A DNA stretch of 64,000 nucleotides, from NCBI GenBank assembly GCA_965200525.1, contig OZ241368.1, positions 1,736,001 to 1,800,000 of the forward strand. Reading direction: 5' to 3'. Of the stretch, positions 52,337-60,617 are shown in pieces. How positions within the stretch are numbered: position 1 is the stretch's first letter; each line of letters starts with the position of its first letter. Position numbers and translations under genes: made by a program. The notes under the pieces are model-generated. The model did not search any database and had not been told where the DNA came from. It was given only the letters and a program-made list of their open reading frames with translations. Source of the stretch: JANNPJ01 sp965200525. Lineage in GTDB: Bacteria > Actinomycetota > Actinomycetes > Actinomycetales > Kineosporiaceae.

Positions 52337-53362
52337 GTGGACGTCGGTGTTGTACTGCAGACGAATCCGCCTTCCTCGCGAGTGATCGAGCTCGCCCGGC
52401 AGGCGGAGACGCACGGCTTCAGCCATGTGTGGACGTTCGACTCCCACCTGCTGTGGCAGGAGCCGTACGTGATCTACAGCCAGATCCTGGCCGCCACCCG
52501 CAAGGTGATCGTCGGCCCGATGGTGACCAACCCGGCCACCCGCGACTGGACGGTCACCGCCTCGCACTTCGCCACTCTGAACGAGATGTTCGGCAACCGG
52601 ACGGTCTGCGGGATCGGCCGGGGCGACTCGGCCGTGCGGGTGACCAACGGCAAGCCGACGACGCTGGCCACGCTGCGCGAGAGCATCCACGTGATCCGCG
52701 AGCTGGCCAACGGCCGGGCGGTCGAGTACAACGGCGCCACCCTGCGGTTCCCGTGGGGCACCGAGTCCCGGCTTCCGGTCTGGGTGGCCGGTTACGGGCC
52801 CAAGGCGCTGGAGCTGACCGGCCAGGTGGCCGACGGCTTCATCCTGCAGCTGGCCGATCCGGCGATCACCAAGTGGACCGTGGACGCCGTGCGCCGAGCG
52901 GCCGAGCAGGCCGGCCGCGATCCGGCGTCGATCACGATCTGTGTGGCCGCGCCGGCCTATGTCGGCGACGACCTGGCTCATATGCGCGACCAGTGCCGGT
53001 GGTTCGGCGGCATGGTCGGCAACCACGTGGCCGACCTGGTCAGCCGGTACGGCGAGGGTGGCCCCGACAGCACAGTGCCGAGCACATTGACGAGCTACAT
53101 CAAGGCCCGGCAGGGCTACGACTACAACGAGCACGGCCGGGTCGGCAACAGCCACGCCGACTTCGTGCCGGACGACGTGATCGACCGGTTCTGCCTGCTC
53201 GGCGACACCGATCACCAGATCCAGCGGCTGCTGGAGCTGAAGGAGCTCGGCGTCGACCAGTTCGCCGTCTACCTGCAGCACGACGGCAAGGCCCAGACCC
53301 TCGAGGCCTACGGGGAGACGGTCATCCCGGCGGTGCGCGACGCGGTGACGGCCAAGTCGTGA
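52337..53362 (+). CDS. LLM-class flavin/F420-dependent oxidoreductase (TIGR03842-like)
   Basis: 341 residues of the luciferase-like monooxygenase fold: N-terminal DVGVVLQTNPPSSRVIELARQAETHGFSHVW, GIGRGDSAVRV, and PVWVAGYGPKALELTGQVADGFIL. The family is recurrently found beside dihydropyrimidinase and carbamoyl amidases. It may supply the missing redox step (in place of dihydropyrimidine dehydrogenase) or oxidise a ring analogue; whether it uses FMN or F420 is not visible. GTG 52337 follows GAAAGGA, and the stop is coupled to the permease. Confidence 0.82.
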   Translation: MDVGVVLQTNPPSSRVIELARQAETHGFSHVWTFDSHLLWQEPYVIYSQILAATRKVIVGPMVTNPATRDWTVTASHFATLNEMFGNRTVCGIGRGDSAVRVTNGKPTTLATLRESIHVIRELANGRAVEYNGATLRFPWGTESRLPVWVAGYGPKALELTGQVADGFILQLADPAITKWTVDAVRRAAEQAGRDPASITICVAAPAYVGDDLAHMRDQCRWFGGMVGNHVADLVSRYGEGGPDSTVPSTLTSYIKARQGYDYNEHGRVGNSHADFVPDDVIDRFCLLGDTDHQIQRLLELKELGVDQFAVYLQHDGKAQTLEAYGETVIPAVRDAVTAKS

Positions 53363-54252
53363 ACACCGTTCTCACCGGCCGGCTTCGCCGCGCCGGCGGT
53401 TCACTGCTGGCCCTCGTCGCCGCATTCGCGGCGATCATCCTGGTCTGGGAGGGCTACAAACTCGTCGGCTCGCCCGACGGCTGGTCGGTGCACGACGTCC
53501 GGCTGCTGCCGCGTTCGGACGACGATTCGATGCCGCACGTCTGGACCGTGCTGCAGCGCTTCGGCGACCCCGAGATCTCCGCCGCCGGTAGCGATTCGGT
53601 GCTGGTGGCGGTGCTCAAGGCGGCCTGGTTCAGCTTTCGGATCTCGGTGGCCGGCTGGCTCGGCGGGGTGCTGGTCGGCGTGCTGCTGGCGGTTCTGATG
53701 CAGCGGTTCCGCACCGCCCAGGACGCGCTGCTGCCGTACATCATCGTCAGCCAGACCGTGCCGCTGGTGGCGATCGCCCCGGTGGTGGTCGGCTGGGGCG
53801 GTCACCTGGCCGTGTTCGGGCAGCCCTGGCAACCGTGGATGTCGGTGGCGGTGATCTCCGGTTACCTGGCCTTCTTCCCGGTGGCGGTGGGCATGCTGCG
53901 CGGGCTGAACTCGCCGCAGCCGGCCCAGCTGGGCCTGATGCACAGCTATGCGGCGTCCTGGTGGCAGACCCTGATCCGGCTCCGGCTGCCGGCCAGCGTC
54001 GGCTACGTCGTCCCGGCCCTGCGACTGGGCGCCGCGGCATCCGTGATCGGGACCATCGTGGCCGAGATCTCGACCGGCACCCGGGGCGGGATCGGCCGGC
54101 TGATCATCGAGTACGCGCAGTCGGCCACCGGCGACCCGGCCCGGCCGTGGACCGCGATCGTCGGCGCGGCCGGGCTCGGCCTGGTTGTCGCCGCCCTGGT
54201 CAGCTCGCTCGACCTCGCCTTGAATCGGTTCAACCCAGGAGGAGCACGATGA
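53359..54252 (+). CDS. ABC transporter permease A, SsuC-like
   Basis: 297 residues, six to seven membrane helices and the EAA-like loop around LMHSYAASWWQTLIRLRLPASVGYVV. GTG 53359 overlaps the LLM stop. Paired with a second, different permease at 55124, so the importer is a heterodimer in the membrane. Confidence 0.88.
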   Translation: MNTVLTGRLRRAGGSLLALVAAFAAIILVWEGYKLVGSPDGWSVHDVRLLPRSDDDSMPHVWTVLQRFGDPEISAAGSDSVLVAVLKAAWFSFRISVAGWLGGVLVGVLLAVLMQRFRTAQDALLPYIIVSQTVPLVAIAPVVVGWGGHLAVFGQPWQPWMSVAVISGYLAFFPVAVGMLRGLNSPQPAQLGLMHSYAASWWQTLIRLRLPASVGYVVPALRLGAAASVIGTIVAEISTGTRGGIGRLIIEYAQSATGDPARPWTAIVGAAGLGLVVAALVSSLDLALNRFNPGGAR

Positions 54253-55127
54253 CCGGCTCAGCGGTCGGCTCGGTGACCGACTCGGCGGCGTTGACCCTGT
54301 CCGGAGTGGACAAGACCTTCGGGGCCGGCCGGGCGTCGGCCGTGACCGCCCTCACCGGGATCGACCTGACCGTGGCCCCGGGCGAGTTCGTCTCCCTGAT
54401 CGGGCCGTCCGGGTGCGGCAAGAGCACCCTGATGCGGCTGGTGGCCGACCTGGAACAGCCCAGTGCCGGCCGGATCGAGGTGTTCGGCAAGACCCCGCAC
54501 CAGGCCCGGCTCGACCAGGACTACGGCATCGCCTTCCAGGCCGCCGGCCTGCTGCCCTGGCGGACGGTCCGGGCCAACATCGAGCTGCCGCTGGAGGTGC
54601 ACGGAGTCGGCCGGGCCGAGCGTCGGGCCCGGGCCGATGAGCTGCTGAGCACCGTCGGCCTGGCCGACTTCGGCAGCCACCGGCCCGACCAGCTCTCCGG
54701 CGGCATGCAGCAACGGGTGGCGATCGCCCGGGCGCTGGCCGAGCGGCCCCGGCTGCTGCTGATGGACGAGCCGTTCGGCGCGCTCGACGAGATGACCCGG
54801 GAGCGGATGCAGGGCGAACTGGTCGGCCTGTGCGCCCGCACCGGCTGCGCGGTGATCTTCGTGACCCACTCGATCGCGGAGGCGGTGTACCTCAGCCACC
54901 GGGTGGTCGTGATGTCGCCGCGGCCGGGCCGGATCAGCGCCGTCGTCCCGATCGAGCTCGGCGAGCGGAACGAGAGCACCCGGGAGGACACCACATTCTT
55001 CGCCGCCGTGACCGCCGTCCGGGAGGCTCTGCGGGCCGAGCCCGGGCCGATCGTGGGCCCGGACGACGCCGGCGTCCCGGGCTCGGGCGTCCCGGGCTCC
55101 GACGTCCCGGGCGAGGGCCGGCGATGA
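54249..55127 (+). CDS. ABC transporter ATPase, SsuB-like
   Basis: 292 residues: Walker A GPSGCGKST, AFQAAGLLPWRTV, signature LSGGMQQR, Walker B LLLMDEP and H-loop VTHS. A flexible C-terminal tail repeats GVPGS/DVPGE (15-bp DNA repeats near 55070-55115). ATG 54249 is coupled to permease A and its stop to permease B. Confidence 0.92.
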   Translation: MTGSAVGSVTDSAALTLSGVDKTFGAGRASAVTALTGIDLTVAPGEFVSLIGPSGCGKSTLMRLVADLEQPSAGRIEVFGKTPHQARLDQDYGIAFQAAGLLPWRTVRANIELPLEVHGVGRAERRARADELLSTVGLADFGSHRPDQLSGGMQQRVAIARALAERPRLLLMDEPFGALDEMTRERMQGELVGLCARTGCAVIFVTHSIAEAVYLSHRVVVMSPRPGRISAVVPIELGERNESTREDTTFFAAVTAVREALRAEPGPIVGPDDAGVPGSGVPGSDVPGEGRR

Positions 55128-55906
55128 ACCCGCTCTCGGCCGGGGTGCTGGCCCGTCGGGTGCTGACCCCGGTGGCCTTCGGCGTCCTGCTGCTACTGGC
55201 CTGGCAGTTGCTGGTCGACGTCCGCAACATCCCGGGCTACCTGCTGCCCAGCCCGAGCGCGATCGGCGGCCAGCTGCACGAGAACTTCGGCGACATCCTC
55301 ACCGCGGCCCGGGCCAGCGGCACGAATGCGCTGGTCGGGCTGCTGGCCGGGATCGCGCTGGCGGTGGTGGCCGCGGTCCTGGCCGCCTGGGTGCCGCTGG
55401 TCGAGCGGCTGCTGACCCCGCTGGCCTCGGCGGTCAGCGCGATGCCGATCGTGGCCCTGGCCCCGGTGCTGTCGATCATGTTCTCGGCCACCAGCGACCT
55501 GCCCCGCCGGATCGTCGTCGCCATCGTGGCGTTCTTCCCGGTGTTCGTCACCACGGTCCGGGGCCTGACCCGGATCGACCCTGTGCACGCCGAGCTGATG
55601 CGCAGCTACGCGACCGGCGGCTGGGACCTGACCCGCGTGGTCCGGTTTCCCGGCGCCGTCCCGTACCTGTTCACCGGGGTGCGCGTGGCCTCATCCCTGG
55701 CCGTGATCTCCGCTGTGGTCGCCGAGTACTTCGGCGGCCTGCAGAACGGGCTCGGCAGCAGGATCACCTCGGCCGCATCGAACACGGCGTACGCCCGGGC
55801 CTGGGCCTACGTCGTGGCCGCGATCGGTCTGGGGCTCGTGTTCTACCTCGCCTCGCTCGGTGCTGAGCGGCTGGCGACCCGCGGTCGTGGTTTCGAGACG
55901 AAGTGA
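55124..55906 (+). CDS. ABC transporter permease B, SsuC-like
   Basis: 260 residues with about six helices and the EAA loop (ELMRSYATGGWDLTRVVRFPGAVPYL). It differs clearly from permease A in sequence. ATG 55124 overlaps the ATPase stop. Confidence 0.9.
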   Translation: MNPLSAGVLARRVLTPVAFGVLLLLAWQLLVDVRNIPGYLLPSPSAIGGQLHENFGDILTAARASGTNALVGLLAGIALAVVAAVLAAWVPLVERLLTPLASAVSAMPIVALAPVLSIMFSATSDLPRRIVVAIVAFFPVFVTTVRGLTRIDPVHAELMRSYATGGWDLTRVVRFPGAVPYLFTGVRVASSLAVISAVVAEYFGGLQNGLGSRITSAASNTAYARAWAYVVAAIGLGLVFYLASLGAERLATRGRGFETK

Positions 55907-55914
55907 GGTATCCC

Positions 55915-57072
55915 GTGAGAAGGACATATCGCCGCCGGACACTGGCCGGTCTGGGCGCGGGGCTGGCTGCCCTGGGCCTGGCCGCGTGCAGCACCACCAG
56001 CAGCAGCTCGGGATCGTCGACGCCGGCCGCGTCGGGGGGTCTGACGCCGGTCAAGCTGCAGTTGCAGTGGTTCACCCAGGCCCAGTTCGCGGGCTACTAC
56101 GCCGCCGCGCAGCAGGGCTTCTACAAGGACGCCGGGCTCGACGTCACGATCCTTGAGGGCGGCACCGACATCGTGCCGCAGACCGTGCTGGCCCAGGGCC
56201 AGGCCGACTTCGCGATCGCCTGGGTGCCGAAGGCCCTGGCCTCCCGCGAGCAGGGCGCCGGGATCACCGACGTCGCCCAGATCTACCAGCGCTCCGGCAC
56301 CCGGCAGGTGAGCTTCAAGGACAAGAACATCACCACCGCGGCCGATCTGAAGGGCAAGAAGGTCGGCAATTGGGGCTTCGGCAACGAGTTCGAGCTGTTC
56401 GCCGGCATGACCAAGGCCGGGCTCAACCCGGGCCAGGACGTCAAGCTGGTGCAGCAGCAGTTCGACATGCAGGCCCTGCTCAAGGGCGACATCGACGCGG
56501 CCCAGGCGATGGACTACAACGAGTACGCCCAGGTGCTCGAAGCGACCAACCCGAAGACCGGAAAGCTCTACCAGCCGAGCGATTTCAACCTGATCAGCTG
56601 GGACGACGAGGGCACCGCCATGCTCCAGGACGCGATCTGGGCCAACACCCAGAAGCTGGACAGCGACAAGGCCTACCAGGCCACGACGGTGAAGTTCATC
56701 GAGGCCAGCATCAAGGGCTGGGCCTACTGCCGGGACAACGCCGAGAAGTGCCGCGACATCGTGGTGGCCAAGGGCTCCAAGCTGGGCGCCACTCACCAAC
56801 TCTGGCAGATGAACGAGGTCAACAAGCTGATCTGGCCCGCGACGAACGGCGCCGGGCTGATCGACAAGGCCGCCTGGGACCAGACCGTGCAGATCGCCCA
56901 GGGCACCAAGAACGCCGAGGGCAAGACCGTGCTGACCAAGGCCCCCACGGGTGAGGCGTACACCAACACGTACGTCCAGAAGGCCCTGGACGACCTGAAG
57001 GCGGCCGGCGTGGACACCACCGGCGCCTCGTTCAAGCCGCTGACCGTGACCCTGACCAAGGGCGGGGCCTGA
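55915..57072 (+). CDS. ABC transporter substrate-binding lipoprotein, NMT1/THI5-like
   Basis: About 385 residues. A twin-arginine-like RRRTLAGLG start leads to the lipobox LGLAAC and a Ser-rich spacer; the mature domain has VKLQLQWFTQAQFAGYYAAAQQGFYKDAGLDV, the typical opening of thiamine-pyrimidine/nitrate/sulfonate binders. GTG 55915 follows GAGG at the right distance; the GTG at 55903, overlapping the permease stop, is the alternative. The ligand is probably a pyrimidine or hydantoin relative, given the operon's enzymes. Confidence 0.87.
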   Translation: MRRTYRRRTLAGLGAGLAALGLAACSTTSSSSGSSTPAASGGLTPVKLQLQWFTQAQFAGYYAAAQQGFYKDAGLDVTILEGGTDIVPQTVLAQGQADFAIAWVPKALASREQGAGITDVAQIYQRSGTRQVSFKDKNITTAADLKGKKVGNWGFGNEFELFAGMTKAGLNPGQDVKLVQQQFDMQALLKGDIDAAQAMDYNEYAQVLEATNPKTGKLYQPSDFNLISWDDEGTAMLQDAIWANTQKLDSDKAYQATTVKFIEASIKGWAYCRDNAEKCRDIVVAKGSKLGATHQLWQMNEVNKLIWPATNGAGLIDKAAWDQTVQIAQGTKNAEGKTVLTKAPTGEAYTNTYVQKALDDLKAAGVDTTGASFKPLTVTLTKGGA

Positions 57073-57110
57073 GGGCCTGAGGCCCTGAAGCCCTGAAGCC
57101 CTGACGGTAC

Positions 57111-57141
57111 CGCCGGGCCGGGACTCGACCCCGGCCCGGCG
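57111..57141 (+). terminator. terminator hairpin of the second importer operon
   Basis: Arms CGCCGGGCCGGG and CCCGGCCCGGCG (12 perfect pairs, 7-base loop) lie 38 bp after the last stop. A short GCCCTGAA direct repeat precedes it. Confidence 0.7.
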
Positions 57142-57158
57142 CCCGTCATACTCGGGCC

Positions 57159-57731
57159 ATGGCTGACCGCGCGGACCACGAGCCCGGATCGGCCCGGGAG
57201 CAGGCCGCCCTGGCCCGCCTTCCCGGGCTGGAGCTGAACTACTCCGAGGTCGGCGGCACCCGATGGCCGAGCTGGCCGGAGGGGTACCACACCCTGCAAC
57301 GCTCGATCACGCTCGGCTCCGGGAGTGAGGTGTTCGAGCGCGCCTCCACCGCCCTGCTCGGCTGGCAGGTGCACCGGCGGGCCGGTTTTCGGGTGTTGGC
57401 CGATGCCCCCACGGCGGTGGTGGGCAGCCACGTCCTGATGATCCTCGGCCGGCTGCCGGTGGGGCTGACCGTGCCCTGCCGGGTCGTCTACGACGTCGCC
57501 GAGCCCGACCGCCGGGGTTTCGCCTACGGCACCCTGCCCGGCCATCCGGAGAGCGGCGAGGAGGCCTTCGTGGTCCGGCGCGGGAACGATGACCGGGTGA
57601 GCTTCACGGTCTGGGCCTTCTCCCGGCCCGGCTCGCGGCTGGCCCGGATCGGCGGCCCGGCCGGCCGGCTCGGCCAGGCGCTGATCACCGACCGCTACCT
57701 CAGCGGTCTGAAGAGCCTGGCCACCGGCTGA
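57159..57731 (+). CDS. DUF1990 family protein
   Basis: 190 residues consistent with DUF1990 (YndJ C-terminal-like): LNYSEVGGTRWPSWPEGYHTLQRSITLGSG, VFERASTALLGWQVHRRAGF, FAYGTLPGHPESGEEAFVVRR, FSRPGSRLARIGGP. The function is unknown; no signal peptide or metal motif is evident. Confidence 0.82.
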   Translation: MADRADHEPGSAREQAALARLPGLELNYSEVGGTRWPSWPEGYHTLQRSITLGSGSEVFERASTALLGWQVHRRAGFRVLADAPTAVVGSHVLMILGRLPVGLTVPCRVVYDVAEPDRRGFAYGTLPGHPESGEEAFVVRRGNDDRVSFTVWAFSRPGSRLARIGGPAGRLGQALITDRYLSGLKSLATG

Positions 57732-57737
57732 CCCGGG

Positions 57738-58289
57738 TCAGGCCGGCGTGCGCTGCAGGTGGCGGGCGGTGCGGGCCCGGGAACGGCTGCGGGCCAGGTT
57801 CTTGTGGTAGCGGCAGAGCAGGGCCGCGGCCAGAGCCGACACGCAGGCGATGCCGGGGCCCGCAATGGCCAGGGACCCGGCGTCCGGGCCGGCCAGTAGG
57901 GCGTGCCCGGTGCCGAACACCAGCACCAGGTACGAGAGGCGATGCACCTGGCGGCGGGCCCCGGGGCCGAACACCGCGCCGAGCCGGCGCCCGCGTGAGG
58001 CGGCCACCAGGACCAGCAGCCAGAGCGCGGCCGCCCCGCAGTTGTGGGCGAGCGAGCCCGGGCCGATCTCGAGGGCCTGCACCGGGCTCCAGCCGTGCGT
58101 GTGCGCGAGCAGCACCGCGCCGACGTGGACGGCCACGGCGGCCAGCAGGGCCACCGTGATCCACCGGTGCAGACGGAGTTTGACCTGGGGTGCGATCAGC
58201 AGCCGGCCGAGCCCGGCGGCGTAGACGGTGCCCAGCAGCACCTGGGCGACCAGGAGGTACCAGGCGGTGAGGCCGGCGATCTGGATCAC
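57738..58289 (-). CDS. small membrane protein, ferric reductase-like transmembrane domain
   Basis: 183 residues with about five hydrophobic helices and histidines in helices (LHRWITVALLAAVAVHVGAVLLAHTH, VHRLSYLVLVFGTGHALL) that could ligate two b-type hemes, as in YedZ/ferric reductase-like domains. GTG 58289 is preceded by GGAGGG; a longer frame starting upstream runs through a GGATCG repeat encoding RSRSRS, so I reject it. No flavin domain is attached. Confidence 0.7.
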   Translation of the reverse strand: MIQIAGLTAWYLLVAQVLLGTVYAAGLGRLLIAPQVKLRLHRWITVALLAAVAVHVGAVLLAHTHGWSPVQALEIGPGSLAHNCGAAALWLLVLVAASRGRRLGAVFGPGARRQVHRLSYLVLVFGTGHALLAGPDAGSLAIAGPGIACVSALAAALLCRYHKNLARSRSRARTARHLQRTPA

Positions 58290-58313
58290 GGCAACGCTCC
58301 CTCCGCACGACCA

Positions 58314-58343
58314 GGATCGGGATCGGGATCGGGATCGGGATCG
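58314..58343. repeat. five GGATCG hexanucleotide repeats
   Basis: Five exact copies lie 25 bp upstream of the membrane-protein start, in its promoter region. Copy-number change could alter promoter spacing. Confidence 0.9.
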
Positions 58344-58443
58344 GATGATCATCGACGAAAGTTCCGGACAAGATCGTGCCCCGGTCGGGGCGGTGGTCGC
58401 AGGCCTGGAGGAGGACCTTGACCACCGCCCCACCGGGGCACCA

Positions 58444-58478
58444 CGCGCGGGCCGACCCGAGAGATCGGCCCGTGCGCG
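58444..58478 (-). terminator. hairpin after the CBM-DUF1996 gene
   Basis: GGGCCGA (58449-58455) pairs with TCGGCCC (58465-58471), then after a two-base bulge CGCGC pairs with GCGCG. It lies about 20 bp past the stop on the minus strand. Confidence 0.55.
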
Positions 58479-58496
58479 GGAGGTGAGCCGGTCGGG

Positions 58497-60005
58497 TCAG
58501 CTCACGCCGGGCAGCAGGTGGTAGTTCTCATCGAGGACGCCACCCGCCTGCGGCTTGTAGAGGTCGAATCCACGCGGGTTGCACTGCAGGCCACCGTTGA
58601 TGCAGTGGTGGACCAGCGGAGCGAGGACGGTCGGGTCCCAGCCGTTGAAGAAGTCGTAGTGCCAGGAGTACCCACGACCGCTGGCCAGGTGCACCTGCGA
58701 CATGTCGCCGGACACCGGGAAGGCCATCTTGAACTCGATCATCGGCACGGCGACCGGGTGATCGCTGGGGCAGATCCACTTCTGGTTCACCAGGATCGGG
58801 TAGGCCATGTGGCTCTTGTGGTCGGCCGAGTCCAGGTGCACGCCGTCCCAGCAGCTGGGCGCCTGCAGCCGGATGTTCAGCTGGGTACCCGGTGTGCAGG
58901 TCGCCGGGAAGTCCCAGAAGTGGTCCGCGTCACCGCATTCCCAGCCGATGACGGTGCCCGGGTTGTTCTTGAACTGGTCGAGCGTGGCCGACGGGCTGCC
59001 GACGACGTACCGCAGGCCCTTGGGGAAGGGGACGACGGTGCGGTAGTCGGTGACCGAGGACTTGTAGTAGATCGTCTGCACACCGGTCGGCTGGATCGCC
59101 GTGGTGCCGTTGTACAGCGTCGGGAACCAGTAGCCGGACTTGTCCTGCGGAGTCACACAGGAGGTGCCGCCGGCCAGCAGCTGCCCGTCGGTGGTGGTCG
59201 CCGTGGTGACGGTGCTGCCCATGAAGGTGTGCATGTGCGAGGCACCCGGCTGGCCCGGGAACACGATCGGGTCGTCAGGCAGGTTCCGGGTCGGCGCGCA
59301 GTTGGCCTGGAACTCGTAGTGGTAGGTGTCCGGGGGGTAGACGAAGTTCGGGTCCGGAACCTTGCCCTGGACGGGCGGGTTGACGGTGATCGACTCGCCC
59401 GGGTCGAGGTTGGGGTTCCAGCTCACCGGGGTGGTCGAGGTCGGCGTCGGGGTGGCGCCGGCCGTGCCGAAGACCTGGAACTCCCAGAGCGAGTATCCGT
59501 ACTGGGTGCCCCGGGCCGTGCCGTACAGCCGGACGTAGCGACCCGAGCCGGTGACGGTCAGGGTCTGGTTGCCACCGGTTCCGGTGGTGGTCGAGTAGAT
59601 GTCCGTCCAGGCGGCGGCGTCGTTGGAGGTCTGGATCTTGAAGGACTTGGCGTAGGCGGCCTCCCAGTTGATCACCACCTTGCTGATCGACGCCGTGGAG
59701 CCGAGGTCGACCTGCAACCAGGACGGGTCGGTGAAGGTGCTGGCCCATCGGGTGCCGGTGTTGCCGTCCACCGCGTTGCGGGCCGGAGTGCCCTGACTGT
59801 CCTCCGTGCTGGAGGCGGTCGCGGGCTTGCCCTGCGAGATCAGGGTGTCGGCGGCCTGCGCCGAGCTGATCACCGCAACGACACCCAGCGACGCGAGCGC
59901 CGCGACGGTCAGTGCGGAGACCATCCGCATGCGACGGCCGACCCTGCCCGCGCCGGTGCGAGTCATGGGTGGCCTATTTCGTAGTGCCGGAAGACCGGAT
60001 TTCAT
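58497..60005 (-). CDS. secreted CBM32-like (F5/8C) plus DUF1996 protein
   Basis: 502 residues. Long signal region to about 51 (ending SSAQAAD), F5/8C carbohydrate-binding domain about 53-180, TPTPTSTT linker, then DUF1996 from PDPNFVYPPDTYHYEF (HMHTFMGS, CWDGVHLD, WHYDFFNGWDP). ATG 60005 follows GGAG. The DUF1996 part parallels the protein at 17845-19167, and the CBM parallels that of the hydrolase at 40349-41665, so modules have been shuffled within this genome. A GCGCT-centred palindrome lies 107 bp upstream of the start. Likely glycan-directed, function unproven. Confidence 0.86.
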   Translation of the reverse strand: MKSGLPALRNRPPMTRTGAGRVGRRMRMVSALTVAALASLGVVAVISSAQAADTLISQGKPATASSTEDSQGTPARNAVDGNTGTRWASTFTDPSWLQVDLGSTASISKVVINWEAAYAKSFKIQTSNDAAAWTDIYSTTTGTGGNQTLTVTGSGRYVRLYGTARGTQYGYSLWEFQVFGTAGATPTPTSTTPVSWNPNLDPGESITVNPPVQGKVPDPNFVYPPDTYHYEFQANCAPTRNLPDDPIVFPGQPGASHMHTFMGSTVTTATTTDGQLLAGGTSCVTPQDKSGYWFPTLYNGTTAIQPTGVQTIYYKSSVTDYRTVVPFPKGLRYVVGSPSATLDQFKNNPGTVIGWECGDADHFWDFPATCTPGTQLNIRLQAPSCWDGVHLDSADHKSHMAYPILVNQKWICPSDHPVAVPMIEFKMAFPVSGDMSQVHLASGRGYSWHYDFFNGWDPTVLAPLVHHCINGGLQCNPRGFDLYKPQAGGVLDENYHLLPGVS

Positions 60006-60617
60006 GGCGACTCCTGCCTGTGGTCTGGCTCTAGAGCCCACTGACCGGCAGGCGTCGATGCCGGAGCGAGCCACCGGGAACGCTGACCGGTCCTTCCGGT
60101 CACCATCTCGGGGAGAGCGCTCTCCGAACGTATTACCAGAGTGTTTCGCCGTCAACACACAAGGGCCACAAAAATCACATTCCTGTGGAGTTCCGTCGGG
60201 AACCGTTAGCTGATGACACGGTCGGCGGGGCGTCCGAAGTTCACTTGAACAGCCTTCTACCTGCGGACATACCCTCGATGTGGAGCAAATCGGACTGCCC
60301 GACGAGGTAAAGGGCGGGTCGGAACGGGGAGAACAACCCATGTCCGGACGGGGTCGAGATCCTTAAGTCAGCGCCCTGCCGGAACGGCCCGGAATCGCGT
60401 CGATCTGCTCCCGCGCCCGTCCGACCGGCCCCGGGAGAGCGATCCGGACCGCCGGCTCCGGGAACTGTTCCCGGAACCGTTCCCGGATTCGAGCCGCGAA
60501 CGCGGCGCGGGCCGTGGTTGTGACGCACCTGAGACGGCAGGCCGGCCGGTCCGGTGAGACGATCACCGGGTGCACCCGTAATCCGGACACGTCGGACATT
60601 CGAGCTGAGGAGTCACC
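60006..60617. other. 612-bp gap between divergent genes
   Basis: Contains the operator-like palindrome at 60112-60125, AT-richer sequence around 60150-60250 that should hold the promoter of the DUF1996 gene, and no ORF that I accept as coding. A 78-codon minus frame at 60363-60599 was considered and rejected. Confidence 0.5.
60112..60125. promoter_or_regulatory. LacI-type palindrome GGAGAGCGCTCTCC
   Basis: A perfect 14-bp palindrome of the GAGAGCGCTCTC class used by LacI-family glycan regulators in actinomycetes, upstream of the CBM-DUF1996 gene. Confidence 0.65.

Noticed and set aside
50023..57072. Rut-type pyrimidine pathway
   Set aside because: The LLM protein was considered as RutA, but RutB-F partners are absent and a dihydropyrimidinase is present, fitting the reductive/hydantoin type better.
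60363..60599. 78-codon minus frame in the 612-bp gap
   Set aside because: Its start is only 19 bp from the divergent DUF4230 start, leaving no room for two promoters, and no family is recognisable.
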